Shown here one piece after another: positions 42,394 through 51,470 of a stretch of DNA of 64,000 nucleotides. The DNA is taken from the NCBI RefSeq assembly GCF_007991735.1, contig NZ_BJYX01000019.1:1-64000 (forward strand), read 5' to 3'. Within the stretch, counting starts at the first letter, position 1. The number at the start of each line of letters is the position of its first letter. The notes beneath the pieces were generated by a model. The model was given only the letters and a program-made list of their open reading frames with translations, ran no database searches and was not told the DNA's origin. A program made the position numbers and the translations under genes. This DNA comes from Terrabacter aerolatus (GTDB lineage: Bacteria > Actinomycetota > Actinomycetes > Actinomycetales > Dermatophilaceae).

Positions 42394-45165
42394 ATGGCCG
42401 CAGGCAAGGGCCGCAAGCTCGTCATCGTGGAGTCGCCCGCCAAGGCGAAGACCATCGCCGGCTACCTCGGAGGGGACTTCGAGGTCGAGGCGTCCGTCGG
42501 TCACATCCGTGACCTGCCCAACCCGTCCGAGCTGCCGGCCGACATGAAGAAGGGCCCGTTCGGCAAGTTCGCCGTCGACGTCGACAACGGCTTCGAGCCG
42601 TACTACGTCGTCGACCCGGACAAGAAGAAGAAGGTCGCCGAGCTCAAGCGCCTGCTCAAGGACGCCAGCGAGCTCTACCTCGCCACCGATGAGGACCGCG
42701 AGGGCGAGGCCATCGCGTGGCACCTGCTCGAGGCGCTCAAGCCGCGGGTCCCCGTCAAGCGCATGGTGTTCCACGAGATCACCCGCGAGGCGATCCAGCG
42801 CGCCGTCAACGACACCCGCGAGATCGACACCGCGATGGTCGACGCCCAGGAGACCCGCCGCATCCTCGACCGCCTCTACGGCTACGAGGTCAGCCCGGTC
42901 CTGTGGCGCAAGGTCCGCCAGGGCCTGTCGGCCGGCCGCGTGCAGTCCGTCGCGACCCGCATGGTCGTCGAGCGCGAGCGCGAGCGCATGGCCTTCGTCC
43001 GATCCTCGTACTGGGACGTCGAGGGCGACTTCACGCCCGACTCCGCCAGCCAGCAGTTCACCGCCCGACTGTCCTCCGTCGACGGCGTCCGCGTCGCCTC
43101 CGGCCGCGACTTCGCCGACGACGGGCGCCTGACGGGCAAGGGTGTCGTCCACCTCGACGAGGCGCTCGCGACCCGGATCGCCGAGGCGTGCCTGCCTCTG
43201 AAGGCTCGCGTCACCGACGTCCAGGAGAAGCCCTACACCCGCCGCCCCTCGGCGCCGTTCACGACCTCGACCCTCCAGCAGGAGGCCTCGCGCAAGCTGC
43301 GGATGTCGTCCAAGAACGCGATGCGCGTGGCGCAGCGGCTCTACGAGAACGGCTACATCACCTACATGCGTACCGACAGCACGACGCTGTCGGACGCCGC
43401 GACGACCGCCGCGCGCAGCCAGGCCCGCGACATGTACGGCGCCGAGTACGTGCCCGACAGCCCGCGCCGCTACGAGAAGAAGGTCAAGAACGCCCAGGAG
43501 GCCCACGAGGCCATCCGTCCCGCCGGTGACCGCTTCCGCTCGCCGGCGCAGGTGGCCGGGTCGCTGCGCGGCGAGGAGTTCGCCCTCTACGAGCTGATCT
43601 GGAAGCGCACCGTCGCCTCGCAGATGGCCGACGCCCGCGGCTCGACGGCCACCGTCAAGCTCGCCGTCGACACGGCGCTCGAGGGCGCGCAGACCGTCGA
43701 GTTCAGCGCCAGCGGCACCGTCATCACCTTCAAGGGCTTCCTCGCCGCCTACGAGGAGGGCCGGGACGACGAGTCCGCGGCCAAGGCCGATGCCGCCGCC
43801 GAGGAGCGCCGCCTGCCCAAGCTGTCGGCCGGGGTGGCGCTCGAGGTCGTCCGCGCCGAGGCCGACGGCCACGAGACGAGCCCGCCCGCCCGCTTCACCG
43901 AGGCCACCCTCGTCAAGGCGATGGAGGAGCGCGGCATCGGCCGCCCCTCGACGTACGCCTCGACGATCGGCACCATCCAGGACCGCGGCTACGTCTTCAC
44001 CAAGGGCCAGGCCCTCGTGCCGACGTGGCTCGCCTTCGCCGTGACGCGGCTGCTCGAGGAGCACTTCGGCAACCTCGTCGACTACGAGTTCACCGCCTCG
44101 ATGGAGGAGGACCTCGACCGCATCGCCAACGGCGACGAGGGCCGTGTCGAGTGGCTGAAACGCTTCTACTTCGGTGAGGAGGCGACCTCCGCCGCCGGCC
44201 TGCGCAGCCTCGTCGAGGACCTGGGCGAGATCGACGCCAAGGAGATCAGCACCATCCCGATCGGCGACGGCATCGTCGTGCGCGTCGGTCGCTACGGCCC
44301 CTACGTCGAGGAGGTCGTGCCTGCCGGTGTCGACCTGGCCACGGGTGAGGTGGCCGACGGCGCCGAGGTGCCGGCGACCCCGCGCCGGGCCACGATCACC
44401 GACGACATCGCGCCCGACGAGATGACGCCCGAGATGGCGCGCGAGCTCCTCGAGGTCGCCGCCGACGACGGCAAGGTGCTCGGCAAGGACCCCGAGACGG
44501 GCCGCGAGATCGTCGCGCGGGCCGGTCGCTACGGGCCCTACGTCACCGAGGTCATCGAGGACGACGACGCTGCCGCCGCCGAGAAGCCGAAGGCCAGGAA
44601 GGCTGCCAAGGTCAAGCCGCGCACCGCCTCGCTCTTCAAGGACATGGAGCTCGGGACGTTGACGATCGACGACGCGCTCAAGCTGCTCTCGCTGCCGCGC
44701 GTCGTCGGCGCCGACGCCGAGGGCGTCGAGATCACGGCGCAGAACGGTCGCTACGGGCCCTACCTCAAGAAGGGCACCGACTCGCGCTCGCTGACGACCG
44801 AGCAGCAGCTCTTCGACATCACGCTCGAGGAGGCGCTGGCGATCTACGCGCAGCCCAAGCAGCGGGGCCGGGCCGCCGCGACGCCCCCGCTCAAGGAGCT
44901 CGGCGCCGACCCGGTCAGCGGCAAGCCCGTCGTCGTCAAGGACGGTCGCTTCGGTCCCTACGTCACCGACGGCGAGACCAACGCGACCCTGCGCAAGGAC
45001 GACGACCCCGCGTCGATCACCCCCGAGCGTGGCTACGAGCTGCTCGCCGAGAAGCGCGCCAAGGGACCCACGACCCGCAAGCGGGCCGTGAAGAAGACCG
45101 CCAAGAAGACCGCGAAGAAGACGACCTCGCGCACGACGAAGAAGACGACGGCCAAGAAGTCCTGA
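42394..45165 (+). CDS. topA: DNA topoisomerase I
   Basis: Type IA topoisomerase relaxing negative supercoils, about 923 residues. N-terminal Toprim: VIVESPAKAKTIAGYLG and ATDEDREGEAIAWHL. Active-site Tyr in YITYMRTDSTTLS. Three to four C-terminal repeat domains carry (V/N)GRYGPY(V/L) motifs, as in actinobacterial TopA, and the tail is a Lys/Thr/Arg run (KKTAKKTAKKTT). No zinc fingers, normal for actinobacteria. ATG 42394 has GAAGG 6 bases before; an in-frame ATG at 42370 would add 8 residues. Usually close to the helicase/bldG/methyltransferase genes; here 21 kb separate them. Confidence 0.97.
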   Translation: MAAGKGRKLVIVESPAKAKTIAGYLGGDFEVEASVGHIRDLPNPSELPADMKKGPFGKFAVDVDNGFEPYYVVDPDKKKKVAELKRLLKDASELYLATDEDREGEAIAWHLLEALKPRVPVKRMVFHEITREAIQRAVNDTREIDTAMVDAQETRRILDRLYGYEVSPVLWRKVRQGLSAGRVQSVATRMVVERERERMAFVRSSYWDVEGDFTPDSASQQFTARLSSVDGVRVASGRDFADDGRLTGKGVVHLDEALATRIAEACLPLKARVTDVQEKPYTRRPSAPFTTSTLQQEASRKLRMSSKNAMRVAQRLYENGYITYMRTDSTTLSDAATTAARSQARDMYGAEYVPDSPRRYEKKVKNAQEAHEAIRPAGDRFRSPAQVAGSLRGEEFALYELIWKRTVASQMADARGSTATVKLAVDTALEGAQTVEFSASGTVITFKGFLAAYEEGRDDESAAKADAAAEERRLPKLSAGVALEVVRAEADGHETSPPARFTEATLVKAMEERGIGRPSTYASTIGTIQDRGYVFTKGQALVPTWLAFAVTRLLEEHFGNLVDYEFTASMEEDLDRIANGDEGRVEWLKRFYFGEEATSAAGLRSLVEDLGEIDAKEISTIPIGDGIVVRVGRYGPYVEEVVPAGVDLATGEVADGAEVPATPRRATITDDIAPDEMTPEMARELLEVAADDGKVLGKDPETGREIVARAGRYGPYVTEVIEDDDAAAAEKPKARKAAKVKPRTASLFKDMELGTLTIDDALKLLSLPRVVGADAEGVEITAQNGRYGPYLKKGTDSRSLTTEQQLFDITLEEALAIYAQPKQRGRAAATPPLKELGADPVSGKPVVVKDGRFGPYVTDGETNATLRKDDDPASITPERGYELLAEKRAKGPTTRKRAVKKTAKKTAKKTTSRTTKKTTAKKS

Positions 45166-45189
45166 GCTCTGCGACAGCTGTGACGGGGC

Positions 45190-45212
45190 GGCCACTCGAC
45201 CATCGAGTGGCC
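45190..45212 (+). terminator. Terminator after topA
   Basis: A 10-bp stem (GGCCACTCGA and its complement) with loop CCA, 24 bases after the topA stop, followed by a C-run. Confidence 0.75.
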
Positions 45213-45315
45213 CCCCCGGCCGCCGTCCGTCGAGCGGCCTCGTCGTCACACCCGTCACCGAGTAGCCCATCGCGTATGCCGTGGGCTGGCCCTGACGGGT
45301 TCGCCGCCGCCGCGC

Positions 45316-45321
45316 TAGCGT
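45316..45321 (+). promoter_or_regulatory. -10 box of leaderless GNAT gene
   Basis: TAGCGT followed by 6 bases and the GTG at 45328. Confidence 0.6.
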
Positions 45322-45327
45322 CGGGTC

Positions 45328-45804
45328 GTGATCGAGATCCGACGGTTCGAGGCCGGCGACCGGGCCCGGTGGGAAGAGCTCTTCCGGGCGTACATCGGCT
45401 TCTACGAGCGCACGCTCGACGACACGGCATACGACAGGGCGTGGCGTGAGATCGCCTCGGGCGCAAGGCTGCACGGGCTCGGCGCCTGGATCGACGAGGA
45501 GCTCGTGGGGATCACCCACTTCCTCGTGCACCCGAGCTCGAGCGAGCCGGACCTCTGCTACCTCGAGGACCTCTTCACCGACCCGACGGTGCGAGGCCGG
45601 GGGGTCGCGACGGAGCTCATCGGCGCGGTGCGTGACTGGGCCCGCGAGCAGGGCTGCGGCAGCGTCTACTGGCAGACCCACGAGTCCAACGCCGTGGCCC
45701 GGAGGCTCTACGACGAGGTGGCGACCTTCGAGGGCTACGTCGTCTACACCCTGCCCGTCGGGGAGGCGTCCGCCGGCGACGCGGGCACCGTCGGCGAGCG
45801 GTGA
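45328..45804 (+). CDS. GNAT-family N-acetyltransferase
   Basis: A 158-residue acetyltransferase. The acetyl-CoA-binding motif A is EDLFTDPTVRGRGVATELIG (landmark RGRGVA), followed by VYWQTHESNAVARRLYDEVA, typical of motif B. Acceptor unknown. GTG start fixed by the -10 box 6 bases upstream. Followed after 12 bases by the PIG-L deacetylase gene, with which it may be cotranscribed. Confidence 0.88.
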   Translation: MIEIRRFEAGDRARWEELFRAYIGFYERTLDDTAYDRAWREIASGARLHGLGAWIDEELVGITHFLVHPSSSEPDLCYLEDLFTDPTVRGRGVATELIGAVRDWAREQGCGSVYWQTHESNAVARRLYDEVATFEGYVVYTLPVGEASAGDAGTVGER

Positions 45805-45816
45805 GAGGCTGAGGAC

Positions 45817-46608
45817 ATGTCAACCGTTGTCTTCGTCCACGCCCACCCCGACGACGAGGCGTCCCAGTCCGCGGGCTCCATGGCCCGCGCCGTCAGCGAG
45901 GGCCACCGCGTCGTCCTCGTCGTCGCCACGAACGGCGACCACGGAGACGCGCCCGACGACCTCGGCGAGGGCGAGACCGTCGTCCAGCGACGCCGCGCCG
46001 AGGCGGCCGCCTCCAACGCGGTCATCGGGACCCACCGCGTCGAGTTCCTCGGCTACGCCGACTCCGGCATGACCGGCTGGGCGCAGAACGACCACGAGGA
46101 GAGCTTCGCCCGCGCCGACACCGAGGAGGCCGCCGAGCGGCTCGCGGCGGTGCTGCGTCAGGAGGGCGCCGACATCGTCGTCGGCTACGACTGGCACGGA
46201 GGCTACGGGCACCCGGACCACGTCAAGGTCCACGCCGTCACGAAGCGCGCGGCCGAGCTCGCCGGCACCCCGCGCTACCTCGAGGGCTCGATGAACCGCG
46301 ACGCGATGATCCGCTCCCACCAGGCCGCCATGGCGGCAGGCCTCGACGTGGGGGAGTGGGACCCGAGCCAGCCGATGGACGACGGCAACCCGCTCGGCAG
46401 CCTCGAGAGCGAGCTGCACTGGGCCTGCGACGTCAGCGAGTTCCTCGAGGTCAAGCGTTCGGCGCTCAAGGCCCATGCGAGCCAGTCCGACGCACAGGGG
46501 ATGCTCCAGATGCCGCAGGAGATGTTCGCCGTGGCCTTCGCGTGGGAGCACTACATCGAGCCCGGGCGTCCCGAGGGAATGGTGGCGGGCTGGTTCCTCG
46601 ACGAGTGA
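45817..46608 (+). CDS. PIG-L family deacetylase
   Basis: A 263-residue zinc-dependent deacetylase of the LmbE/MshB/Mca group. Metal motif AHPDDE at the N-terminus and HPDHVKVH later. In actinobacteria members act in mycothiol synthesis (MshB) or mycothiol-conjugate removal (Mca), but other substrates occur and this is not clearly either. ATG 45817 follows GAGGCT by 6 bases, possibly a weak leaderless -10. The genes before and after run in the same direction. Confidence 0.87.
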   Translation: MSTVVFVHAHPDDEASQSAGSMARAVSEGHRVVLVVATNGDHGDAPDDLGEGETVVQRRRAEAAASNAVIGTHRVEFLGYADSGMTGWAQNDHEESFARADTEEAAERLAAVLRQEGADIVVGYDWHGGYGHPDHVKVHAVTKRAAELAGTPRYLEGSMNRDAMIRSHQAAMAAGLDVGEWDPSQPMDDGNPLGSLESELHWACDVSEFLEVKRSALKAHASQSDAQGMLQMPQEMFAVAFAWEHYIEPGRPEGMVAGWFLDE

Positions 46609-46614
46609 ACCGTC

Positions 46615-46637
46615 CGGTAACCTACTCTCGGTAACCT
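46615..46637 (+). promoter_or_regulatory. Promoter flanked by two CGGTAACCT operator-like copies
   Basis: CGGTAACCT at 46615-46623 and 46629-46637, period 14. Each contains the palindrome GGTAACC. Between them is TACTCT (46623-46628), a good -10. A repressor bound to both would cover the promoter of the SCP2/acyl-CoA dehydrogenase pair. Confidence 0.6.
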
Positions 46638-46691
46638 CGGCGTGCGACCACGCCCGACGAGACAGCGACGTTTCCTCCGGAGGGACCCCTG

Positions 46692-47159
46692 ATGTCCGAG
46701 ATCGACTTCACGACCGCGACCGCCGAGCAGATCGCCGCGGTCGAGCCCCACGAGTTCATCCGCATCGTCAAGGAGATGTCCGACAAGGACGTCAAGCAGG
46801 TCATGGAGAGCCCCAACCGCGAGGCGATCATCGACGCGATCTTCCGGCGCATGCCCGAGCTCTTCCGGCCCGACCGTGCCGGCTCGACGACGGCCACGAC
46901 GCACTGGAGCATCACCGGGCGCCCCGACGGCGGCGCCGACGAGTGGACGGTGCGCTTCGCCGACGGCACCTGCACGACGGTGCCCGGTCACGACGGCGAC
47001 GCGACGCTCACCCTCGCCATGACCCCGGTCGACTTCACCAAGGTGATCACCAAGAGCGGCAACCCGGTCATGATGTTCATGACCGGCAAGATCAAGGCCA
47101 AGGGCGACCTCGGGCTGGCCGCCAACATCGCGAACTTCTTCGACATCCCCAAGGCCTGA
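46692..47159 (+). CDS. SCP2 sterol-binding domain protein
   Basis: A 155-residue lipid-carrier-like protein. The SCP2 fold covers about residues 65-150 (TTHWSITGRPDGGADEWTV, LTLAMTPVDFTKVIT, MFMTGKIKAKGDLGLAAN). It binds acyl chains or sterol-like lipids in the cytosol. ATG 46692 with GGAGG 8-12 bases upstream. Only 10 bases separate it from the acyl-CoA dehydrogenase gene, so they form a lipid-handling operon. Confidence 0.88.
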   Translation: MSEIDFTTATAEQIAAVEPHEFIRIVKEMSDKDVKQVMESPNREAIIDAIFRRMPELFRPDRAGSTTATTHWSITGRPDGGADEWTVRFADGTCTTVPGHDGDATLTLAMTPVDFTKVITKSGNPVMMFMTGKIKAKGDLGLAANIANFFDIPKA

Positions 47160-47169
47160 GGGGCGCCTC

Positions 47170-48384
47170 GTGGTGGAGTTCTCGCTGGCCCTGAACGACG
47201 ACCAGACCGAGCTGCGGGACTGGGTGCACGGCTTCGCCGCCGACGTCGTCCGGCCCGCGGCCTCCGAGTGGGACGCCCGTGCGGAGACGCCCTGGCCGGT
47301 CATCCAGGAGGCGGCGAGGAACGGCCTCTACGGCTTCGAGTTCCTCGCGCAGTGCTGGTCCGACCCGACCGGCATCTCGATCAACCTCGCCAACGAGGAG
47401 CTCTTCTGGGGTGACGCCGGCATCGGCATGTCGATCTTCGGCACGACGCTGGCCGTCGCCGCGATCTACGGCTCGGGCACCCCGGACCAGATGGTCGAGT
47501 GGCTGCCGCAGTGCTACGGCGACGCCGACGACCCGAAGCTGGCCGCCTTCGCGACGACCGAGCCGCAGGCGGGCTCCGACGTCGGTGCCATGCGTACGCG
47601 CGCCCGCTACGACGAGGCCACGGACGAATGGGTGATCAACGGGCAGAAGGCCTACATCACCAACGGCGGCATCGCCAACGTGCACGTCGTGACGGCCGTG
47701 GTCGACCCCGAGCTCGGCTCCCGCGGCCAGGCGGCGTTCGTCGTCCCGCCGGGGACGAAGGGCCTCGAGGGCGCCAAGAAGCTGCGGAAGCTCGGGCTGC
47801 GCGCGTCGCACACCGCCGACGTGTTCCTCGACGACGTGCGGGTGCCCGGCTCGTGCCTGCTCGGCGGCAGGGACAGGCTCGACGAGCGCCTGGCCCGGGC
47901 GCGCGAGGGCACGTCCTCCACCGGCCAGGCGGCCATGCGGACGTTCGAGATCTCACGCCCCACGGTCGGCGCGCAGGCGCTGGGGATCGCGCGGGCGGCC
48001 TACGAGTACGCCCTCGACTACGCCAAGGACCGCGTGGCCTTCGGGCGACCGATCATCGAGAACCAGGCCATCGCCTTCGCCCTCGCCGACATGAGGACCG
48101 AGATCGACGCCGCGCGGCTGCTCGTGTGGCGGGCGTCGTGGATGGGCCGCACCAACCAGCCGTTCACGGCGGCCGAGGGCTCGATGAGCAAGCTCAAGGC
48201 CGGTGAGGTGGCCGTGGCGGTCACCGACAAGGCGGTGCAGATCCTCGGTGGGGCCGGCTACGTCACCGACCACCCGGTCGAGCGGTGGTCGCGCGACGCG
48301 AAGATCTACACGATCTTCGAGGGCACGTCCGAGATCCAGCGCATCGTCATCGCCCGCGCCATCAGCGGCGTCCGCATCCACTGA
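47170..48384 (+). CDS. Acyl-CoA dehydrogenase
   Basis: A 404-residue FAD flavoprotein that introduces the 2,3-double bond in acyl-CoAs. FAD/substrate segments AAFATTEPQAGSDVG and the catalytic Glu in YTIFEGTSEIQR near the C-terminus; KDRVAFGRPIIENQAIAF in the helical domain, given in part. GTG start at 47170. Chain-length preference cannot be read. Paired with the SCP2 protein, it may act on a bulky or sterol-like substrate (inference). Confidence 0.92.
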   Translation: MVEFSLALNDDQTELRDWVHGFAADVVRPAASEWDARAETPWPVIQEAARNGLYGFEFLAQCWSDPTGISINLANEELFWGDAGIGMSIFGTTLAVAAIYGSGTPDQMVEWLPQCYGDADDPKLAAFATTEPQAGSDVGAMRTRARYDEATDEWVINGQKAYITNGGIANVHVVTAVVDPELGSRGQAAFVVPPGTKGLEGAKKLRKLGLRASHTADVFLDDVRVPGSCLLGGRDRLDERLARAREGTSSTGQAAMRTFEISRPTVGAQALGIARAAYEYALDYAKDRVAFGRPIIENQAIAFALADMRTEIDAARLLVWRASWMGRTNQPFTAAEGSMSKLKAGEVAVAVTDKAVQILGGAGYVTDHPVERWSRDAKIYTIFEGTSEIQRIVIARAISGVRIH

Positions 48385-48425
48385 CCCCCACCCGTCGAGT
48401 CGCCCCTCCGTGCGGGGAGCGGGAC

Positions 48426-48466
48426 GTCGAGAGGCCAGCTCTCGTGACGAGAGCTGGCCTCTCGAC
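48426..48466. terminator. Bidirectional terminator, 19-bp perfect stem
   Basis: Arms 48426-48444 and 48448-48466 pair perfectly around TGA, between the convergent acyl-CoA dehydrogenase and gntP genes. Serves both strands. The rest of 48385-48544 holds no gene. Confidence 0.85.
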
Positions 48467-48544
48467 TCGGCGACACCCGCAAGACACCGGCCTCTCGACG
48501 GTCGAGGGCGGGGTGGTGGCCGGTGGAGCGGGCCGAGGGGGGTG

Positions 48545-49939
48545 CTAGACGACGAGGTTGAGCAGGAGCACGAAGACGAGTCCCGTCACCGACAGGATCG
48601 TCTCCATGAGCGACCAGGTCTTGATCGTCTGGCCGACCTTGAGGCCGAAGTACTCCTTGACGAGCCAGAAGCCGGCGTCGTTGACGTGCGAGAAGAAGAC
48701 CGAGCCGGCGCCGATGGCCAGGACCATGAGGGACACCTGGGTCGTCGGCATGCCGGCCGCGAGTGGGGCGAGGATGCCCGACGCGGTGACCGTGGCGACC
48801 GTGGCCGAGCCCGTCGCGAGGCGGATGAGGACGGCGACGAGCCACGCGAGAAGCAGCACCGAGAGGCCGCTGCCGGCGATCCAGGTGGCGACGAGCTGGC
48901 CGATGCCGGTGTCGACGAGCGTCTGCTTGAACCCGCCACCGGCGGCGACGATGAGGATGATGCCGGCGATGGGGCCGAGCGAGGACTCGAGCGAGGCGCC
49001 GATCTCCTTCGTGCCCATGCCGGCGCCCCGGCCGAGGGTGAACATCGCGAGGATGACCGCGATGAGCAGCGCGATGAGGGGCGTGCCGAGGAAGTCGAGG
49101 ACCGTGCGGGCGACGGTGCCCTTGCCGGCGAGGATGTCGGCGAGCGCCTTGCCCATCATGAGGACGACGGGGGTCAGCACCGTGAGCATCGTGACGCCGA
49201 ACGACGGGCGAGGGCCGGTCTCCGACTCGCGGGCCTCGAAGAGGTCGGGGGCGGGCACGTCGACCCAGCGGGCGGCGAAGCGCGCGAACCACGGGCCGGC
49301 GATGGCGATCGTCGGGATGGCCACGAGGATGCCGAAGCCGAGGGTGACGCCGAGGTTGGCCTTGAGGGCGTCGATCGCCACGAGCGGGCCGGGGTGCGGC
49401 GGCACGAGGCCGTGCATGGCCGACAGGCCGGCGAGGGCGGGGATGCCGACGCGCACCACGGACTGCTGGGAGCGACGGGCGACGAGGAAGATCACCGGCA
49501 TCAGCAGGACGAGGCCGATCTCGAAGAACATCGGCAGGCCGATGATCGCGCCGACGGCGGCCATGGCCCAGGGCAGCGAGCGGGTGCTGCTGCGGCCGAT
49601 GATCGTGTCGACGATCTCGTCGGCGCCGCCCGAGTCCGCGAGCAGCTTGCCGAACATCGCGCCGAGGGCGATCAGGGTGCCGACGCCGGCCGCGGTGCTG
49701 CCGAAGCCCTTGGTGTAGCTGTCGAGCACGTCGGCCATCGGCACGCCGGCGATCGCACCGACCGTGAGGGACCCGAGGGTGAGGGACAGGAACGGGTGGA
49801 GCCTGAAGCGCACGATGAGCACCACGAGCACGGCGATGCCGATGAGCGCGGCGGGGACGAGGCGTCCGGCGGGGATGTCGGGCAGCGTGTCGGCGGCCAA
49901 CGCCGAGGAGGGCAGCAGGGAGAGCAGGTCGGCGGTCAT
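48545..49939 (-). CDS. gntP: Gluconate:H+ symporter, GntP family
   Basis: A 464-residue membrane permease with about 12-14 hydrophobic segments. Family landmarks: LHPFLSLTLGSL, AMHGLVPPHPGPLVAI and SVFFSHVNDAGFWLVKEYFG. Imports gluconate. ATG 49939 overlaps the gntK stop by four bases, so import and phosphorylation are made together. Expression is probably controlled by the divergent GntR-type gene. Confidence 0.93.
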   Translation of the reverse strand: MTADLLSLLPSSALAADTLPDIPAGRLVPAALIGIAVLVVLIVRFRLHPFLSLTLGSLTVGAIAGVPMADVLDSYTKGFGSTAAGVGTLIALGAMFGKLLADSGGADEIVDTIIGRSSTRSLPWAMAAVGAIIGLPMFFEIGLVLLMPVIFLVARRSQQSVVRVGIPALAGLSAMHGLVPPHPGPLVAIDALKANLGVTLGFGILVAIPTIAIAGPWFARFAARWVDVPAPDLFEARESETGPRPSFGVTMLTVLTPVVLMMGKALADILAGKGTVARTVLDFLGTPLIALLIAVILAMFTLGRGAGMGTKEIGASLESSLGPIAGIILIVAAGGGFKQTLVDTGIGQLVATWIAGSGLSVLLLAWLVAVLIRLATGSATVATVTASGILAPLAAGMPTTQVSLMVLAIGAGSVFFSHVNDAGFWLVKEYFGLKVGQTIKTWSLMETILSVTGLVFVLLLNLVV

Positions 49940-50466
49940 GGGCGGGTCGCTTCCGGGTCGCGGGGGTTCAGGAGAGAGAGGGACTGGCTGACGAGCTCGT
50001 CGACGGGCTGGTCGACGTCGAGGACGGCTCCGTGCTCGCCCGGCTCGAGGGGCTCGAGGGTCGCGAACTGCGACTCGACGAGGGCCGCCGGCATGAAGTG
50101 GCCGGGGCGCCCGGCGACGCGGGCGGCGATGACGTCGGGGTCGCCGTGCAGGTGCACGAAGAAGACCTGGGGCGCCGCGGCCGCGAGGACGTCGCGGTAG
50201 GCGCGCTTGAGCGCCGAGCAGCTGGCCACGCCGCCGCTCTCCGCGTGCTCCCGCAGCCAGATGGCGATCGTCGCGAGCCACGGGCCGCGGTCGGCGTCGG
50301 TCAGCGGGATGCCGGCCGACATCTTGTCGATGTTGGCCTGCGGGTGGAAGTCGTCGGCGTCCGCGAACGGGACGCGCAGACGCTGCGCGAGGGCCGCGCC
50401 GACGGTGGTCTTGCCCGAGCCGGACACCCCCATGACGACGACCAGGGGAGGTGGGTGGTGCTGCAT
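49936..50466 (-). CDS. gntK: Gluconokinase
   Basis: A 176-residue P-loop kinase, phosphorylating gluconate to 6-phosphogluconate for the pentose phosphate pathway. Walker A MGVSGSGKTT; DADDFHPQANIDKMSAG and CSALKRAYRD are diagnostic of GntK. ATG 50466 starts MQHHPPP; SD is not clear. First gene of the gntK-gntP operon. Confidence 0.94.
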   Translation of the reverse strand: MQHHPPPLVVVMGVSGSGKTTVGAALAQRLRVPFADADDFHPQANIDKMSAGIPLTDADRGPWLATIAIWLREHAESGGVASCSALKRAYRDVLAAAAPQVFFVHLHGDPDVIAARVAGRPGHFMPAALVESQFATLEPLEPGEHGAVLDVDQPVDELVSQSLSLLNPRDPEATRP

Positions 50467-50522
50467 GTCTCCGTGACTCCTTCGTCCGGCTCGAACGACG
50501 TCTTCGTCGAGTCGCTCGACCT

Positions 50523-50551
50523 AGGGTGCAGCAACAAGAGCGTCTTATCAA
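50523..50551 (-). promoter_or_regulatory. Promoter of gntK-gntP
   Basis: On the minus strand, -35 TTGATA (50546-50551), a 17-base spacer, -10 CACCCT (50523-50528). The leader to the gntK ATG is about 50 bases. Confidence 0.55.
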
Positions 50552-50565
50552 GCCTCCGGTGAAAA

Positions 50566-50578
50566 TAAAACAGTTTTA
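50566..50578. promoter_or_regulatory. GntR-type operator
   Basis: TAAAACAGTTTTA, a perfect 13-bp palindrome in the spacer between gntK and its divergent regulator, in an AT-rich patch. It lies just upstream of the gntK -35 and is the probable binding site of the adjacent regulator. Confidence 0.7.
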
Positions 50579-50624
50579 AGAAGGGGTTGCCGTTCATAGG
50601 ACGGCCGTGTGTCAGGCTGGCCCC

Positions 50625-51329
50625 GTGCCCCTCGAACACCGCCCCGCGCTCCACGCGAGCGTCCTCGACGACCTCGGTCGCCAGATCGCCTCGGGCGAGC
50701 TCGCCGCGGGCACCGTGCTGCGCATCGACCAGCTCGACGAGGGCTACGGCGTCTCGCGGTCGGTCGTGCGCGAGGCCGTCCGGGTGCTCGGCTCGATGGG
50801 GCTCGTCGAGGCCCGCAAGCGCGTCGGTGTCCGGGTGCTCCCGAGCACCTCATGGAACGTCTTCGACCCGCGAGTCATCCGCTGGCGCCTCGACGGGCCG
50901 GGCCGTGAGGATCAGCTGCTCTCGCTCGGCGACGTCCGGCGCGGCATCGAGCCGGTCGCAGCCGAGCTCGCCGCCGCCCGGGCCACGCCCGACCAGTGCG
51001 GCGCCCTCATGGGGGCCGTCATGCAGATGGCGGTGCACGCCAAGTCCGGCGATCTCGAGGCCTACCTCGAGGCCGACCAGCTCTTCCACGCGACGCTGCT
51101 CGCGGCCTCCGGCAACGAGATGCTCGCCGCCCTGTCCGACGTCGTCGGCGAGGTGCTCGCCGGTCGCACCCACCACGACCTCATGCCGGCCACGCCCAAC
51201 CCGGTGGCGGTGCGCTTGCACGGTGACGTCGCCGAGGCCGTCCAGTCGGGTGACGGCGTCGCCGCAGCGGCCGCCATGCAGGCCATCATCACCGAGGCCA
51301 GCGACGCTCTGCGCGACGCGGAATCGTAG
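50625..51329 (+). CDS. FadR/GntR-family regulator (gluconate)
   Basis: A 234-residue regulator. N-terminal GntR winged helix (LDDLGRQIASGELAAGTVLR, YGVSRSVVREAVRVLGSMGLV in part) and a C-terminal FCD domain with metal/ligand residues in EADQLFHATLLAASGNEML and LHGDVAEAVQSGD. By position it should repress gntK-gntP, relieved by gluconate or its phosphate. GTG 50625 follows CAGGCT (50613-50618) by 6 bases; a GTG at 50607 is the alternative. Confidence 0.88.
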   Translation: MPLEHRPALHASVLDDLGRQIASGELAAGTVLRIDQLDEGYGVSRSVVREAVRVLGSMGLVEARKRVGVRVLPSTSWNVFDPRVIRWRLDGPGREDQLLSLGDVRRGIEPVAAELAAARATPDQCGALMGAVMQMAVHAKSGDLEAYLEADQLFHATLLAASGNEMLAALSDVVGEVLAGRTHHDLMPATPNPVAVRLHGDVAEAVQSGDGVAAAAAMQAIITEASDALRDAES

Positions 51330-51470
51330 GAATCCCAGCGCTTCTCGTGCGCGTACCGAGGCGGGGCAGCTCCGACCCAGACCGTCGTATGCCGTGTGGT
51401 GCCGTGCCACGGATGGTGCCACGTCCGCCGTGGGCGACCCGCTGTGGACGGCCCGCTGTGGGCCGTGCGC

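Noticed and set aside
40768-45681. 1637-residue minus-strand frame through topA and the DODA gene
   Set aside because: Only its last 259 residues (from 41547) are a real protein; the rest is antisense to topA and the GyrI-like gene.
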